Counted from the stretch's first letter, positions 24,975 to 35,034 are shown. The stretch is DNA of 64,000 bases from Methanothermobacter sp. (GCF_030055435.1 NZ_JASFYG010000003.1:29619-93618), one strand, 5' to 3'. The notes: generated by a model not told the origin, from the letters alone. Program-made: numbers and translations.

Positions 24975-26030
24975 ATGAGAGAGAGGGACGTTTTTGCTTA
25001 CATAGGGGAGAATAAGCGTACCATAATTCTCTCCTTCATTGCTGTTGCTGTCCTTATATTCATTATAGGATTATTTGCAGGTTTTGGGGATATTCTGAGG
25101 GCCCTTGAGAGGACCAGCCCCTATTTTCTTGTGCTGAACTTTCTTCTGGAGGCACTTATACTTGTGCTGTGGACGGTGAGATGGCGGCTTATACTGAACC
25201 TGGTTGATGATGCTCCATCGTTTCCCAGGCTCATGATGCTTCTTTTTGCAAGCATTTTCGGTAACAACATAACCCCAGGGGCTGCAGGTGGCGAGCCACT
25301 GAGGGCATACCTCTTGCGGGAGGTTGAGGGGACTCCATTTGAGATAGGCTTTGCATCGTCAACAGCGGACCGGGTATTTGAGTTTATACCCTTTGCGGTT
25401 ATATCAATTCTTTCCGCCATCCTTATAATGACTTGGAGCATATCCGTCTGGACGAGGGTTATTGTAAGTATTCTCATCTTTTTCACAATCGCATTTTTCT
25501 CAGCTGCAATTTATGCCGGAATGAACCGTGATATTGCCCAGAGACTTGCCCTATCTGTTGTGAGAAGAGCTGTGGAGTGGTTTTCAAGGTTCAGGAAGGG
25601 TGATATCAGTTTCTCAAGAATACATGAGAGGGTCATATTCTATATAAACAGGTTCAGTGAGGGCTTTTCAACAGCGATAACTGATAAGAGGGTCTTTATA
25701 GCTGGTTTTTTTGTTTCGCTTGGAATGTGGGCCCTTGATGTCTGCCGCCTCTATGTTTGCTTCCTGGCGGTTGGGGTTTCACCACCTGCAGTGCCCCTTA
25801 TAATAATCTACACAGTGGGGATTCTGATATCACTTTTACCACTCCTACCTGGATCTCTTGGACTAAGGGAGGGCATACTTGTGGGTTTATTTGCTGTTGC
25901 AGGGATAGGGGCTGATTATGTCATGGCTGCCAGTGTGGTTGATAGAATCGCAAGTTACTTTGCACCCACAACTATAGGTTTTTTTGCAGCGCTATACTAC
26001 GGGAGATACATAATGGCACAGGGGGATTAA
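24975..26030 (+). CDS. UPF0104 / flippase-like integral membrane protein
   Basis: A protein of 351 residues with about eight membrane helices and family segments FGNNITPGAAGGEPLRAYLLRE and DRVFEFIPF, followed by GxLPLLPGSLGLREG near the C-terminus. It belongs to the lysylphosphatidylglycerol synthase membrane-part group (AglD/YbhN-like), thought to move or modify lipid-linked groups. It begins 9 bases after the RraA-like gene and likely shares its transcript. Substrate unknown. Confidence 0.82.
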   Translation: MRERDVFAYIGENKRTIILSFIAVAVLIFIIGLFAGFGDILRALERTSPYFLVLNFLLEALILVLWTVRWRLILNLVDDAPSFPRLMMLLFASIFGNNITPGAAGGEPLRAYLLREVEGTPFEIGFASSTADRVFEFIPFAVISILSAILIMTWSISVWTRVIVSILIFFTIAFFSAAIYAGMNRDIAQRLALSVVRRAVEWFSRFRKGDISFSRIHERVIFYINRFSEGFSTAITDKRVFIAGFFVSLGMWALDVCRLYVCFLAVGVSPPAVPLIIIYTVGILISLLPLLPGSLGLREGILVGLFAVAGIGADYVMAASVVDRIASYFAPTTIGFFAALYYGRYIMAQGD

Positions 26031-26085
26031 TTCAAAAAACCATGCACATCCCTGTACATCAAACACTATTTTAATATAAAATTAT

Positions 26086-26100
26086 CGAAACATTTATATA
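26086..26100 (+). promoter_or_regulatory. BRE/TATA promoter of gar1-tfb
   Basis: CGAAACATTTATATA is a near-ideal archaeal BRE plus TATA. It predicts initiation near 26122, about 20 bases before ATG 26143; GGTGAA at 26135-26140 is the ribosome site. Confidence 0.8.
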
Positions 26101-26142
26101 CTAGTAGTTAGAGAATACACTATATAAAATTTTCGGTGAATT

Positions 26143-26421
26143 ATGAAGAGTTTAGGAAATATTTCACATGTCTCCAGCAAGGGAAGAATCATAGTACGTT
26201 CCGCCAGAACACCGCAGCTTGGAGCGCCTGTTTTTACTTCTGAAGGAAAAATGATAGGGAAAGTGCACGACATCTTCGGTCCAACAAGAAATCTATACAT
26301 ATCAGTAAAACCACTTCGTGCAATAAAACCTGAAAAGTTTGAGAACCGAGCTGGAGAGACTTTATACGTGGGTATAAAGAATGTGAAAAAATGGGGGCGA
26401 AGGAAACGAAGGAGAAAATGA
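26143..26421 (+). CDS. gar1: Gar1, H/ACA snoRNP protein
   Basis: A protein of 92 residues with the Gar1 beta-barrel: [42 protein letters not shown] and LYISVKP, ending in a basic tail ([11 protein letters not shown]). Gar1 binds Cbf5 and supports pseudouridylation guided by H/ACA RNA. It overlaps tfb by the ATGA motif, so translation of a transcription factor is coupled to that of an RNP component. Confidence 0.93.
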   Translation: MKSLGNISHVSSKGRIIVRSARTPQLGAPVFTSEGKMIGKVHDIFGPTRNLYISVKPLRAIKPEKFENRAGETLYVGIKNVKKWGRRKRRRK

Positions 26422-27350
26422 AGTCTGATGTTTCTGAAATAGAGAAGGAAACAAAATGCCCTGAGTGCGGCTCCGAGGATCTCAGGGGCGACTACGAAAG
26501 GGCTGAAATAGTATGTGGAAAGTGCGGTCTAGTCATAGACGATAACCTGGTTGACATGGGTCCAGAATGGAGGGCCTTTGACCATGAACAGCGTGACAAG
26601 AGGACAAGGGTCGGGGCACCCATAACCTACACCATACACGACAAGGGCCTATCGACCATGATAGACTGGAGAAACAAGGACATATATGGAAGGGACATTC
26701 CGGCAAGGAACAGGGCCCAGTGGTACCGCCTCAGGAAATGGCAGAGGAAGATAAGGATCTCAGGGGCCACAGAGAGAAACCTCGCATTTGCCCTGAGCGA
26801 ACTCGACCGTGACTCCTCAAGGCTGGGGTTACCGAGAAGCGTCAGGGAAGCCGCATCAATGGTCTACAGGAGAGCCGTTGAGAACAAACTCATCAGGGGA
26901 AGAAGCATTGAAGGGGTGGTTGCAGCGTCACTATACGCGGCATGCAGAAGCTGCAATGTCCCAAGAACACTTGATGAGATCGCAGAGGTCTCAAGGGTCA
27001 GCAAGAAGGAGGTCGGAAGGACCTACAGGTTCTTAACAAGGGAACTCAACATAAAGCTACCGCCAACATCCCCTGTTGACTACGTGCCAAGGTTTGCAAG
27101 TGAACTGGGACTCTCAGGGGAGGTCCAGTCCAAGGCCATTGAGATCATAGAGATGGCAATGGAGAACGGTCTCACATCAGGTAGGGGCCCCACAGGTGTT
27201 GCAGCAGCAGCTCTCTACATCGCATCGGTCCTCCTAGGGGAGCGCAAGACCCAGAGGGACGTTGCAGAGGTTGCAGGTGTAACCGAGGTGACAATAAGGA
27301 ACAGGTACAAGGAGCTCACAGAGCAGCTTGATCTTGGTGTGACACTCTAG
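26418..27350 (+). CDS. tfb: Transcription initiation factor TFB
   Basis: A protein of 310 residues from ATG 26418, which overlaps the gar1 stop (ATGA) and follows GGAG; the frame is open to 26391 but without support. The N-terminal zinc ribbon has C14, C17, C33 and C36; the B-reader region ([14 protein letters not shown]) follows, then two cyclin repeats (about 115-200 and 210-300) with the [15 protein letters not shown] and [15 protein letters not shown] signatures. TFB recruits RNA polymerase to the TBP-TATA complex. No second copy occurs in the window. Confidence 0.97.
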   Translation: MKSDVSEIEKETKCPECGSEDLRGDYERAEIVCGKCGLVIDDNLVDMGPEWRAFDHEQRDKRTRVGAPITYTIHDKGLSTMIDWRNKDIYGRDIPARNRAQWYRLRKWQRKIRISGATERNLAFALSELDRDSSRLGLPRSVREAASMVYRRAVENKLIRGRSIEGVVAASLYAACRSCNVPRTLDEIAEVSRVSKKEVGRTYRFLTRELNIKLPPTSPVDYVPRFASELGLSGEVQSKAIEIIEMAMENGLTSGRGPTGVAAAALYIASVLLGERKTQRDVAEVAGVTEVTIRNRYKELTEQLDLGVTL

Positions 27351-27561
27351 TTACACCAGGAACAATTTTTAATGAGTTTTTATCAGAATCTTTCTTATCA
27401 CAGTTTTTGTGAAAGTCAGAATAGATTTTCTTTGTATTCCTCATACCAGTTCTGAAAAATCATGGATTTTCAGATAGACGCTAAAATTCTATTTTTTAAA
27501 TTTACAGTCAATCTAAACTGAAAAATAAGAAAACGGTTAAATTCAGGAATGGTTCTGCAGT
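27351..27561. terminator. T-rich region between convergent genes
   Basis: The 211-base gap between tfb and the glycosyltransferase gene contains T-runs at about 27367, 27377 and 27407 for the plus strand, and A-runs near 27520-27530 (T-runs on the minus strand). Nothing else is recognised. Confidence 0.5.
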
Positions 27562-29316
27562 TCAACATCCCCTTGAACATTCATCTATTGCCCTCTTAAG
27601 TGCATCTATTATCTCGTTGTTACCCCCATCATAGTCTTCAAGGTTCCTTCTGTAGATATCAAGGCGACCAAGGAACCCCTCAAGACTTTCCCTTCCTGTC
27701 TCTTCATGAAATTCGCCGTAGCCCAGCTTCTCAAGGTACACCGCGTTGAGTATCTGCTCGAACTGTCCCTTAACAGGAACACTGTATACTGGCTTTCGCA
27801 GGTATAGGGCCTCACTTATCAGGGTAAAACCGCCATTTGTTATAACCGCAGCCGCAGACTCAAGATCCCTGAAGAACTGGTCCTCATTGAATCTCCTAAA
27901 GGTGAGGTTTCCATCCACTTCTTCCCTTTCAAAGCCGTATACAATGAAGTCCCTGTTTATAGTCTTCAAGATTTCAATGAGCTTTTTGTTTGACCTGCTT
28001 GTCTGGTAGACCAGTATATGATCCCCATAATAGGGATCAAGATTCATTATCTCCTCCCTCAGGACAGGAGGATACATGGATACCTTCTCAGGATTTTTAA
28101 CCTCAGGGAAGAAGTAACTGGTTATAAGATATCGCCTGGGCCTCACAATGAATGACCTCACAACGGCCTCAGCCTTGATTTTGTCCTTCCTGAATTTTTC
28201 GGGATACTCTATCCTGCACTGGGTTATGACGTGCATGTTGTCTATGCTTATCAGGGGTATCCTGAGTATGTTACTTATGACACTGGCATAGAACTCAAAG
28301 TCGGACACCACAACATTCGGCCTGAAATCTTTTGCTATCCTGTATAGGAGTTTGAGGTTCTCCTTGAGGTCCCTGGGGAATGTTTTCATGGCCTTTACAA
28401 ATGTTTTGATATCATTTACACTGTTATTCTCATAGACTGTGTTGAAGCCGTATATTTCATGGACGTTATCGAATTTGCTGCTCAGGTACCTGTAGGCACG
28501 GTCACTTGCAAATATCAGTACATCGTGATCCTCTGTTAGCTTATCCAGGATCACTCCACTCCTTATTGCGTGTCCCATTCCTTCCCCGCAGACAGAGTAG
28601 AGCACCCTCTTCTTGTTGGAGTGTCCGAATTCATATTTGAGGTCATCTGCACTCACCTTCTTTCCCATGAAGTCATATATCGTGCTCTTTGTGTACTTGA
28701 ATGCCAGATTCCTAAGGCCCTCCTTTTCAAGCCTCCTTATGGATACCAGAACCCTTGGCTTCCTCAGAACCCTGAACCTGCTTATCTTACCTATGCGCTC
28801 AATGTAGTCAGTGTCCTCTCCAAAGTCAAGGGATTCATCGAAACCACAGACCCTTTCATGAAGTTCCTTACGGGTGAGTATTCCGTAGCATCCCGCCCCA
28901 TGGGGTTTAATGGATTCAACAAGTATCATGAATCTGTTTGCAAATTCGTGGAGTATCTTGTCACGCCTTCTGGTTGATAGGGGTATCATCTGGGTTATGG
29001 CGATTCCAAGGTTCTCTGATTCGAATTCCTCCACGGCCTCCCTGAGGTACCCGTCGGTGAGTACAAGGTCGGCGTCCAGAAAGAGGAGAAGTTCTCCCCT
29101 GGCTACCTCAGCTCCTCTGTTTCTTCCAGCCGCGGGCATACCACCATCAACCACCCTGCAACCGTACTTCTCTGCAATTTTTCTTGTGTTATCCTCAGAG
29201 TCTGCATCTGCCACTATAACCTCGTAATCTTTGAAGTCCTGTTTCCTTATACTCTCAAGCAGAGCCGGCAGATATTCCTCCTCATTGTAGGTCGGTATGA
29301 TTATGCTGAGCTTCAT
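27562..29316 (-). CDS. Double glycosyltransferase: GT2 domain plus GT28/MurG-like domain
   Basis: A protein of 584 residues. Residues 1-225 are a GT2 glycosyltransferase: SIIIPTYNEEEYLPALLESI, VADADSEDNT, FLDADLVL (DxD) and an FDESLDFGEDTDYIER acceptor segment. Residues about 238-575 are a GT-B protein related to the MJ1255/MurG family: RVLYSVCGEGMGHAIRSGVI (glycine-rich start), VVVSDFEFYAS and VITNGGFTLISEALYLRKPVYSVP. The two activities in one chain suggest sequential sugar transfers in glycolipid or surface polymer assembly. Soluble; the next gene is an eight-helix membrane protein 12 bases upstream, a possible partner. Confidence 0.8.
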   Translation of the reverse strand: MKLSIIIPTYNEEEYLPALLESIRKQDFKDYEVIVADADSEDNTRKIAEKYGCRVVDGGMPAAGRNRGAEVARGELLLFLDADLVLTDGYLREAVEEFESENLGIAITQMIPLSTRRRDKILHEFANRFMILVESIKPHGAGCYGILTRKELHERVCGFDESLDFGEDTDYIERIGKISRFRVLRKPRVLVSIRRLEKEGLRNLAFKYTKSTIYDFMGKKVSADDLKYEFGHSNKKRVLYSVCGEGMGHAIRSGVILDKLTEDHDVLIFASDRAYRYLSSKFDNVHEIYGFNTVYENNSVNDIKTFVKAMKTFPRDLKENLKLLYRIAKDFRPNVVVSDFEFYASVISNILRIPLISIDNMHVITQCRIEYPEKFRKDKIKAEAVVRSFIVRPRRYLITSYFFPEVKNPEKVSMYPPVLREEIMNLDPYYGDHILVYQTSRSNKKLIEILKTINRDFIVYGFEREEVDGNLTFRRFNEDQFFRDLESAAAVITNGGFTLISEALYLRKPVYSVPVKGQFEQILNAVYLEKLGYGEFHEETGRESLEGFLGRLDIYRRNLEDYDGGNNEIIDALKRAIDECSRGC

Positions 29317-29328
29317 CCTTATCCTCCT

Positions 29329-30312
29329 TCAGAAGAATGAAAAGAAGTTCCATGTCATGAAGAACCCGCTACACCTCCCATCGAGGAGACGTGTTAACCT
29401 ATCAAGGAGCACCATCTCGTTCTGCTCCGGTGAAAGTTTCAGTATCAGCGTATCACCCTTTCTCTCCTCTGAGAGAACATGGAGCCCCTGAAGGTCGGGG
29501 GTGCCTGATGGCTCAATGATGCTGACCTCATAGTACCCGGTCACTGACCCCACGATTCCAAGGAGCACCCTCAGAACAACCAGTGACGCTATTATCAGGG
29601 TAGGGATTTTAAGATTCCCTGGGCTGAAGGGGACCCTGAGGGCGCTCATGCCTATAATCCCGGATAGCCCGACAAGTGCAGGGGTTGAGAAGAGGCCCCC
29701 ATCTATTATACCTATTATTGTGGATGCAGTGGCGAATATGACTATCGCCACATGGAAATCCCTTCTGTCACCTATTGATAGAAGCCCAAGGATGTATATA
29801 AGTGTGATTGAAATGATCGTTAAGGGGAGAAGGAAGGGTATGTAACTTGCCAGTGATGAGCCTGTATGGATGCCTGATGATGCAGGCACTACAAGGCTGG
29901 TGAGGGGGCTGAGGCTTGCCTTGAATACATGGGAGTGGGTCAGGCTTGTTGAGGCAGGCGGATTCATTGATATGAAGGTCGTGAATGGTGATACGCCCAT
30001 TTCAAGGCGGATTGCCACCTCAACTGCGAGACCCGTGAGGTATGTTGCAAATGCCACGATCGCCGAGATGTAGAGGTAGGTGTTCTTATCGAGGCCTTCA
30101 GGGCGAAAAATTCCACCCTCCCTGAAGATGGGTGCAAGGAGGAACATGGTACCCATTATGGTGAAGAATATCACATCCTTGCCCTCAGAGGAGCCCATGA
30201 GGAATACGTGTGTGAATGGTGTTATTAGGGGGTCGAGGATGTCTGTGCTGAAGAGTGTGATTGCCAGTGCAATGAAGATTATGCCGGCTGCCATGAACCT
30301 GTCTGATCTCAA
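29329..30312 (-). CDS. Multi-spanning membrane protein, unknown
   Basis: A protein of 327 residues with about eight hydrophobic helices (e.g. FMAAGIIFIALAITLFS, LLPLTIISITLIYILGLLSI, VIFATASTIIGIIDGG) and a soluble tail of about 60 residues. No family known to me. The reading overlaps nothing; its stop is 12 bases before the glycosyltransferase start, so both are probably expressed together. Extracellular loops carry HTHSHVFKASLSP-type His-rich segments, but no enzyme motif is certain. Confidence 0.7.
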   Translation of the reverse strand: MRSDRFMAAGIIFIALAITLFSTDILDPLITPFTHVFLMGSSEGKDVIFFTIMGTMFLLAPIFREGGIFRPEGLDKNTYLYISAIVAFATYLTGLAVEVAIRLEMGVSPFTTFISMNPPASTSLTHSHVFKASLSPLTSLVVPASSGIHTGSSLASYIPFLLPLTIISITLIYILGLLSIGDRRDFHVAIVIFATASTIIGIIDGGLFSTPALVGLSGIIGMSALRVPFSPGNLKIPTLIIASLVVLRVLLGIVGSVTGYYEVSIIEPSGTPDLQGLHVLSEERKGDTLILKLSPEQNEMVLLDRLTRLLDGRCSGFFMTWNFFSFF

Positions 30313-30420
30313 AGTTACTCACCAGAAGAAATTAATTTAGTTAGCAGGGAGAGATATGGATCTTGTCACTTATAAATTAATCGTGGTAATGATTGATGAT
30401 TGAACACCTCAGGTTATAAG

Positions 30421-31203
30421 ATGGATCCCGTATTCTATATTGCGGCGCTTCTTCTCACAGGTATCGTGGCAGGACTTGCAACAGGCCTCCTGGGTGTCGG
30501 GGGAGGCTTCATAATAGCGCCGGTGCTCTTCTTTTTAATGGAGTCCTCAGGCACACCAGAGGATATTGCAATAAGGACAGCCTTTGCAACCAGCCTTGCA
30601 GTTATTCTCCCAGCTGCCCTCACAGGGGCTTACTCACATTACAGGAGGGGCTGTGTTGATGCAGGCAGGGCCATACCCATGGGGGCTCTCGGTGTATGCG
30701 GGAGCATCCTGGGAGTTCTGACTGCCACCTCATCACCCGCAGGGGTCCTAAGGGCGGTATTCGGTTTGCTCCTGATCCTTGTTTCACTACAGCTCCTCCT
30801 GTCCTCCAGGATTTCACCCTCCCATGGGAAGAGGAATGCCTCCATTCCACTGGGCTTCATCGCCGGTTTTCTCTCAGGGCTCCTTGGCATCGGTGGTGGA
30901 GTGGTCCTCGTCCCACTCCTCGTGCTGGCTGGAGGCTTTGATGTACTTGAGGCTGTCGGCACCTCATCTGTTGTGATTGCGATGACCGCAGCATCGGGCA
31001 CACTCTCCTATCTCCTGAGTGGGCCTGGGGGACAGTTTTCTGTGGGATACGTTAACCTGGCCCAGTTCGTGACCATTGCATTCATGAGCGTCCCGGCCTC
31101 ACGTCTTGGTGTTATGGCGGCCCACAGGATTGACGTGAGGTACATAAGGTACCTTTTCATAGCCCTGCTCCTTGTCACAGGCTTCAGGATGATACTTTAT
31201 TGA
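30421..31203 (+). CDS. TauE/SafE family sulfite/organosulfonate exporter-like permease
   Basis: About 260 residues with the family's duplicated pattern: IVAGLATGLLGVGGGFIIAPVL and GFIAGFLSGLLGIGGGVVLVPLL, each followed by conserved transmembrane helices (eight in total). Substrates in this family include sulfite, sulfonates and other anions; the substrate here is unknown. ATG 30421 is preferred because AGGT precedes it; TTG 30400 is an in-frame alternative. The gene stands alone, divergent from the membrane protein. Confidence 0.85.
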   Translation: MDPVFYIAALLLTGIVAGLATGLLGVGGGFIIAPVLFFLMESSGTPEDIAIRTAFATSLAVILPAALTGAYSHYRRGCVDAGRAIPMGALGVCGSILGVLTATSSPAGVLRAVFGLLLILVSLQLLLSSRISPSHGKRNASIPLGFIAGFLSGLLGIGGGVVLVPLLVLAGGFDVLEAVGTSSVVIAMTAASGTLSYLLSGPGGQFSVGYVNLAQFVTIAFMSVPASRLGVMAAHRIDVRYIRYLFIALLLVTGFRMILY

Positions 31204-31317
31204 GTAGTCCTGCTTTTTGTCAAGGTTTCAGGGTGATTCTCAGGTTTATGTAAAAATAAGGTGAAATTTCATAAAATATATAAAATCAGATGAACATAAT
31301 AACGGACCGGTGAGATG

Positions 31318-31797
31318 ATGCTGAAGAAATGGATGGGTCTCCTCTCGGTTATTCTCGGTATTATATTTCTTGTATCTCCGATCTCAGGTGTAACAGCCAT
31401 AAGCATACTCACGGGTCTTGTGCTCTCGGGCCTTGGTTTGTGGATGCTTGCAAATGCCATCATGGCCAGGAGGTACATGGAGGTGGGGATACTCTGGATG
31501 ATATTTGCAGTTATAACCCTTGCAGTCGGCCTCATGATGGTCTTCAGGGTCTTCCTCATAAATCAACTTGCCGGGGTCTGGCTTTACGTTACAGGCATCC
31601 TCCTGCTTGTCGCCGCGATGCTGATACTTGCAGCGGGCTCCCAGAGTTACCTGAAAAGAAATGCGGGTATAATCAGCGCCATCTTTGGTGTTATATACAT
31701 CCTTATAGGGGCGCTCTCATTCAACCCTGCCTTCGTGGGCGTTGCGATTGGCCTTATACTTGTTGTTTATGGGGTGGCGGTGCTGAGGTCACCGTGA
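31318..31797 (+). CDS. DUF308 (HdeD-like) small membrane protein
   Basis: About 159 residues with six hydrophobic helices in two groups of three (WMGLLSVILGIIFLVSPISG, LTGLVLSGLGLWMLANAIM, GVWLYVTGILLLVAAMLIL). The Pro/Gly pattern (SPISGVTA, LSFNPAFVGVA) is typical of DUF308/HdeD. GGTGAGATGATG gives two possible ATGs (31315, 31318). Function unknown, in bacteria linked to acid stress. Confidence 0.75.
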   Translation: MLKKWMGLLSVILGIIFLVSPISGVTAISILTGLVLSGLGLWMLANAIMARRYMEVGILWMIFAVITLAVGLMMVFRVFLINQLAGVWLYVTGILLLVAAMLILAAGSQSYLKRNAGIISAIFGVIYILIGALSFNPAFVGVAIGLILVVYGVAVLRSP

Positions 31798-31815
31798 GCC
31801 ACCCGGAAAAATCAC

Positions 31816-32004
31816 CTATCCTTTTATGGAGAGCACAACCCACACCACAATGAAAAGCGCGAATACAAGGTAGAAGATTGTCCTTGTTCTCCTCACCCTC
31901 TGCTGATTCTTTGATAGGATCTCCTGGCACCTCTCTGAACAGGTTACCTCATCCATGGGTATGGGGGTGCTGCATACGGGACAGTGCTTGTGCGGTTCAA
32001 CCAT
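31816..32004 (-). CDS. DUF2116 protein: zinc ribbon plus one membrane helix
   Basis: A protein of 62 residues from ATG 32004, chosen because GGAGGTAAAGAGA precedes it. The N-terminal CPVCSTPIPMDEVTCSERC is a four-Cys zinc ribbon, then a basic stretch (NQQRVRRTRT) and a helix (IFYLVFALFIVVWVVLSI). The orientation predicts a cytoplasmic ribbon on a membrane anchor. Function unknown. It ends just after the DUF308 gene on the opposite strand. Confidence 0.75.
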   Translation of the reverse strand: MVEPHKHCPVCSTPIPMDEVTCSERCQEILSKNQQRVRRTRTIFYLVFALFIVVWVVLSIKG

Positions 32005-32046
32005 TCTCTTTACCTCCATTTTTTTGATGAATTTAAGCTTCCATAT

Positions 32047-32721
32047 TTATTCAGGGATTACAGTGGTTCCTATCCCACCATCGATTGCCCTCAGAAGGTT
32101 CTCAGGGTCACTACCATTGGCTATGATGGTCCTTATCCCTGACCTCTTTATCATCTTGAGGGCTGTATGGTCAAAGAACTCGTAGGTACCTGCCCTCACA
32201 TCGGATCCACTGAGGTGCTCCAGCATCTCACTGGCGCTGATCTCAGAGTAGAACCTCGCATCAGGGTACTTCTGGGGGTCCCTGTCATAGAATCCATCAA
32301 CCGATGTAAGGTTTATCATGAGGTCAGCCCCAACGGTTTCGGCCAGTATCGCCCCAACCGCGTCGGTGCTGTGGGCAGGCTCAGTACCACCCATCACCAC
32401 TATTCTGCCCGACGCTGCAAACCTAACGGCCTCCCTGAAGTTTTCAGGTACAGATGGGTACGCACTTTCACCGAGGGCTGTTATCAGGATCCTGGCGTTT
32501 AACCTTGTGACATCAATTCCTATATCATCGCACTGGGCCTCCCCTGCCCCCAGTTTTCGTGCAAGTCCTATGTAATCACGGGCCGGTTTGCCACCACCCA
32601 CAACCACAAACAGTTCATGTTCATTTCTCAGTGAATTCAGAATATCGGCGTATGCCCTGAACATTTCATGTGTGAATTCACTTATCAGGATTGATCCTCC
32701 AATGGTAATAACAATTCTCAT
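32047..32721 (-). CDS. pyrH: Uridylate kinase (UMP kinase)
   Basis: A protein of 224 residues of the amino-acid-kinase fold: [53 protein letters not shown] and [12 protein letters not shown]. This matches archaeal PyrH, which phosphorylates UMP to UDP with ATP. GGTGGATCGTT precedes the ATG, and a minus-strand TATA (32777-32787) gives a leader of about 30 bases. Confidence 0.95.
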   Translation of the reverse strand: MRIVITIGGSILISEFTHEMFRAYADILNSLRNEHELFVVVGGGKPARDYIGLARKLGAGEAQCDDIGIDVTRLNARILITALGESAYPSVPENFREAVRFAASGRIVVMGGTEPAHSTDAVGAILAETVGADLMINLTSVDGFYDRDPQKYPDARFYSEISASEMLEHLSGSDVRAGTYEFFDHTALKMIKRSGIRTIIANGSDPENLLRAIDGGIGTTVIPE

Positions 32722-32776
32722 AACGATCCACCGTGAAAATTAGTTGACTCTTCCTTTCCAGTTATGACTGAATCCA

Positions 32777-32787
32777 CTTATATCTTT
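32777..32787 (-). promoter_or_regulatory. TATA box of pyrH
   Basis: AAAGATATAAG on the minus strand, about 55 bases before the pyrH start, within the short divergent gap to the aRF1 gene. Confidence 0.5.
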
Positions 32788-32807
32788 TCTCCCGGCATCC
32801 AGTAAAC

Positions 32808-32815
32808 TTTATAAT
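32808..32815 (+). promoter_or_regulatory. TATA box of the aRF1 gene
   Basis: TTTATAAT in the context AAACTTTATAATTACC, predicting initiation near 32836 and a leader of about 40 bases with GGAG at 32862-32865 before GTG 32875. Confidence 0.5.
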
Positions 32816-32874
32816 TACCCTGCCTCATATACAGTTACAGTTTATTTTATCATTTTCATGAGGAGTGATTCGTA

Positions 32875-34098
32875 GTGAGTGAACCATCATCAAAGGAGCT
32901 TTTTGAATTCAAGAGAACCCTCCAGGAACTTTCAGATAAGAAGGGGAGAGGAACAGAGCTTGTATCGGTATACATACCCCCAGACAGGCAGATCAGTGAT
33001 GTTGTAAAGCATATGAGGGAAGAGTTGAGTCAGAGCGCCAACATCAAGAGTAAACAGACCAAGAAGAATGTACAGTCCGCAATTGAGGTTATAATGCAGA
33101 GGTTGAAGCTCTTTCCCAAACCACCAGAGAAGGGGCTCGTAATGTTTGTGGGAATGGTGCCAAGGGGAGGTCCGGGTACAGAGAAGATGGAAACCTATGT
33201 CTTTGAGCCACCTGAACCCATAAAGACCTACATATACCACTGCAACTCGGAGTTCTACCTTGAACCCCTCAAGGAAATGCTTGAAGAAAAGGAAACCTAT
33301 GGTCTTGCTGTACTTGACAGGAAGGAGGCGACCATCGCAACCCTCAGGGGTAAGAGGATAGACATCCTAAAGACCCTCACGAGTGGGGTCCCGGGTAAGC
33401 ACAAGGCTGGTGGTCAGTCCCAGAGGAGGTTCGACCGCCTCATAGACTTGGCAGCCCATGAGTTCCTCAAGAGGATAGGGGAGCACATGAATGAGGCATT
33501 CCTCCAGATAGAGGACCTCAAGGGTATCATCCTCGGGGGTCCTGGTCATACCAAGGAGGAGTTTCTGAACGGGGATTACCTTCACCATGAACTCAAGAAG
33601 AAGGTTATAACCACAGTGGACACGTCATACACAGGGGAATTCGGTATCAGGGAGGTCATCGACAAGTCCATGGACGTCCTGAGTGAAATTGATGTGATGA
33701 GGGAGAAGAAGCTTGTCCAGCGCTTCCTCAGGGAACTCATAAATGAGGACGGCCTTGCATCCTATGGTGAGAGAGAGGTCCGCCAGCACCTCCAGATGGG
33801 TGCAGTTGAGGTTCTCCTTCTTTCAGAGGACCTCAAATACCAGAGGGGAACCTATGAGTGCGCCTCATGCGGGCATAGCATGGAGAAGACTGGTAAGGAT
33901 CTACCGGACACTGAAACCTGTCCATCCTGTAACGATCAGATGAGACTCTCAGAGAGTAAAGATATGATCGATGACCTGGTTGAGATGGCCGAGGAGGTCG
34001 GAACCGAGGTTGAGATCATATCAACAGAGACAGAGGAGGGTATGCAGCTCCTTAGGGCCTTTGGGGGCATAGGGGCGATACTGAGGTACCGTCCCTGA
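32875..34098 (+). CDS. prf1: Peptide chain release factor aRF1
   Basis: A protein of 407 residues beginning with GTG 32875 after GGAGTGATTC. The stop-codon recognition NIKS motif is at residues 56-59 and the peptidyl-hydrolysis GGQ motif at 179-181 ([14 protein letters not shown]). A C-terminal zinc-binding minidomain follows (CASCGHSM and CPSC). aRF1 reads all three stop codons and releases the peptide with aABCE1. Stands alone, no operon. Confidence 0.97.
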   Translation: MSEPSSKELFEFKRTLQELSDKKGRGTELVSVYIPPDRQISDVVKHMREELSQSANIKSKQTKKNVQSAIEVIMQRLKLFPKPPEKGLVMFVGMVPRGGPGTEKMETYVFEPPEPIKTYIYHCNSEFYLEPLKEMLEEKETYGLAVLDRKEATIATLRGKRIDILKTLTSGVPGKHKAGGQSQRRFDRLIDLAAHEFLKRIGEHMNEAFLQIEDLKGIILGGPGHTKEEFLNGDYLHHELKKKVITTVDTSYTGEFGIREVIDKSMDVLSEIDVMREKKLVQRFLRELINEDGLASYGEREVRQHLQMGAVEVLLLSEDLKYQRGTYECASCGHSMEKTGKDLPDTETCPSCNDQMRLSESKDMIDDLVEMAEEVGTEVEIISTETEEGMQLLRAFGGIGAILRYRP

Positions 34099-34425
34099 TG
34101 ATCCAGGGGTTTTAACTGGACGCATCTTAGAGGATCCCAGAATGAGATTGGTGAAGGGTCCTCCACTCTGTATGACTCTGGCTCTTTTTATATCCATCTT
34201 CAGTTGAAGTGGTAAAGTAATGGCAGGAACCTGCAGAAGAGATAAGTTAAGAATAAGCTCCAGTGAAGATGCTTGAACTCAAAAATAGCCTCAGCACATA
34301 TATTATCACTAATTTTTTCACCACTGCAGGAAATTATTTTTAGAGTGAATTGAGCCCTTAACATCATATTATTGGAGGCTGTCCCTAGGGGAATGATAGG
34401 AAAAGTATGGTGTTTTTGATGTTTA
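34099..34425. other. Intergenic stretch without recognised genes
   Basis: This 327-base gap lies between the convergent aRF1 and GfcR-like genes. It has no ORF with a ribosome site, no tRNA-like cloverleaf I could trace and only moderate T-runs (about 34182-34190, 34310-34345). The part nearest 34099 may hold the aRF1 terminator. Confidence 0.4.
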
Positions 34426-35034
34426 TCAACCAAGCCTGCTTACCCTTATGAGCGACTCAACCGGCACACCATCAACCTCAGAGATCCCCTTCTTATCTAT
34501 GAGGACCGTAACCGCCAGGGGTTTGGCTCCCTGTTCCCTGAGGACCTTCACGACTTCACCTATAGTCCTCCCGCTGGTTATCACATCATCAACAACCACA
34601 ACCCTTTTGCCCTTTACCTTTGCAAAGTTGCTGCTAATGGCACCCTCTGCCCCCTCATCCTTCCGGTGTTTCACAGGGTGGAAGACGGCGAGGGATGTTT
34701 CAAGACCTGTCTCAGTCCCCATAACATCTGCCATGAGGGTGGCGAAGGGTATGCCGCTTATTGCTATACCAAGAATAACATCTGCAACACCGTACTTGAG
34801 TGCCATGTCTGCCATTGCAGCGGAAACATACCTCATACGGGATGAACTACCGCCGAGGCTCTCCCAGTTGATGGCAAAATCCACGGGGGCCTCCTTGGGG
34901 GAAACGGAACTGGCTGTCTGAAGTGTTAGCCACCTGGCAGTATCCTTTGATACGTTAAGTTCATCTGCAATTTCCCCTGTTGTAAAACCCCTTTTTCTCA
35001 GTTCCCTAGCCTTCTTTATAAGTTCATTTTCCAT
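34426..35034 (-). CDS. HTH-PRTase regulator (GfcR / PyrE-like)
   Basis: About 202 residues from ATG 35034 (GAGGTG upstream). The N-terminal 45 residues are a helix-turn-helix ([25 protein letters not shown]); the rest is a phosphoribosyltransferase fold with the PRPP motif [19 protein letters not shown]. This matches archaeal GfcR, a regulator of glycolytic genes in haloarchaea that evolved from orotate PRTase. The ATG lies just inside the end of the upstream dehydrogenase gene, so both are co-translated. In this organism it could be a pyrimidine regulator or an active PRTase. Confidence 0.82.
   Translation of the reverse strand: MENELIKKARELRKRGFTTGEIADELNVSKDTARWLTLQTASSVSPKEAPVDFAINWESLGGSSSRMRYVSAAMADMALKYGVADVILGIAISGIPFATLMADVMGTETGLETSLAVFHPVKHRKDEGAEGAISSNFAKVKGKRVVVVDDVITSGRTIGEVVKVLREQGAKPLAVTVLIDKKGISEVDGVPVESLIRVSRLG

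Noticed and set aside
34099-34130. Possible C/D box RNA (TGATGA just after the aRF1 stop)
   Set aside because: A C-box-like TGATGA is present, but no D box at the right spacing follows.
34200-34433. 77-codon ORF in the gap between the aRF1 and GfcR genes
   Set aside because: Starts with TTG inside the end of the previous gene without a ribosome site; composition is not protein-like.
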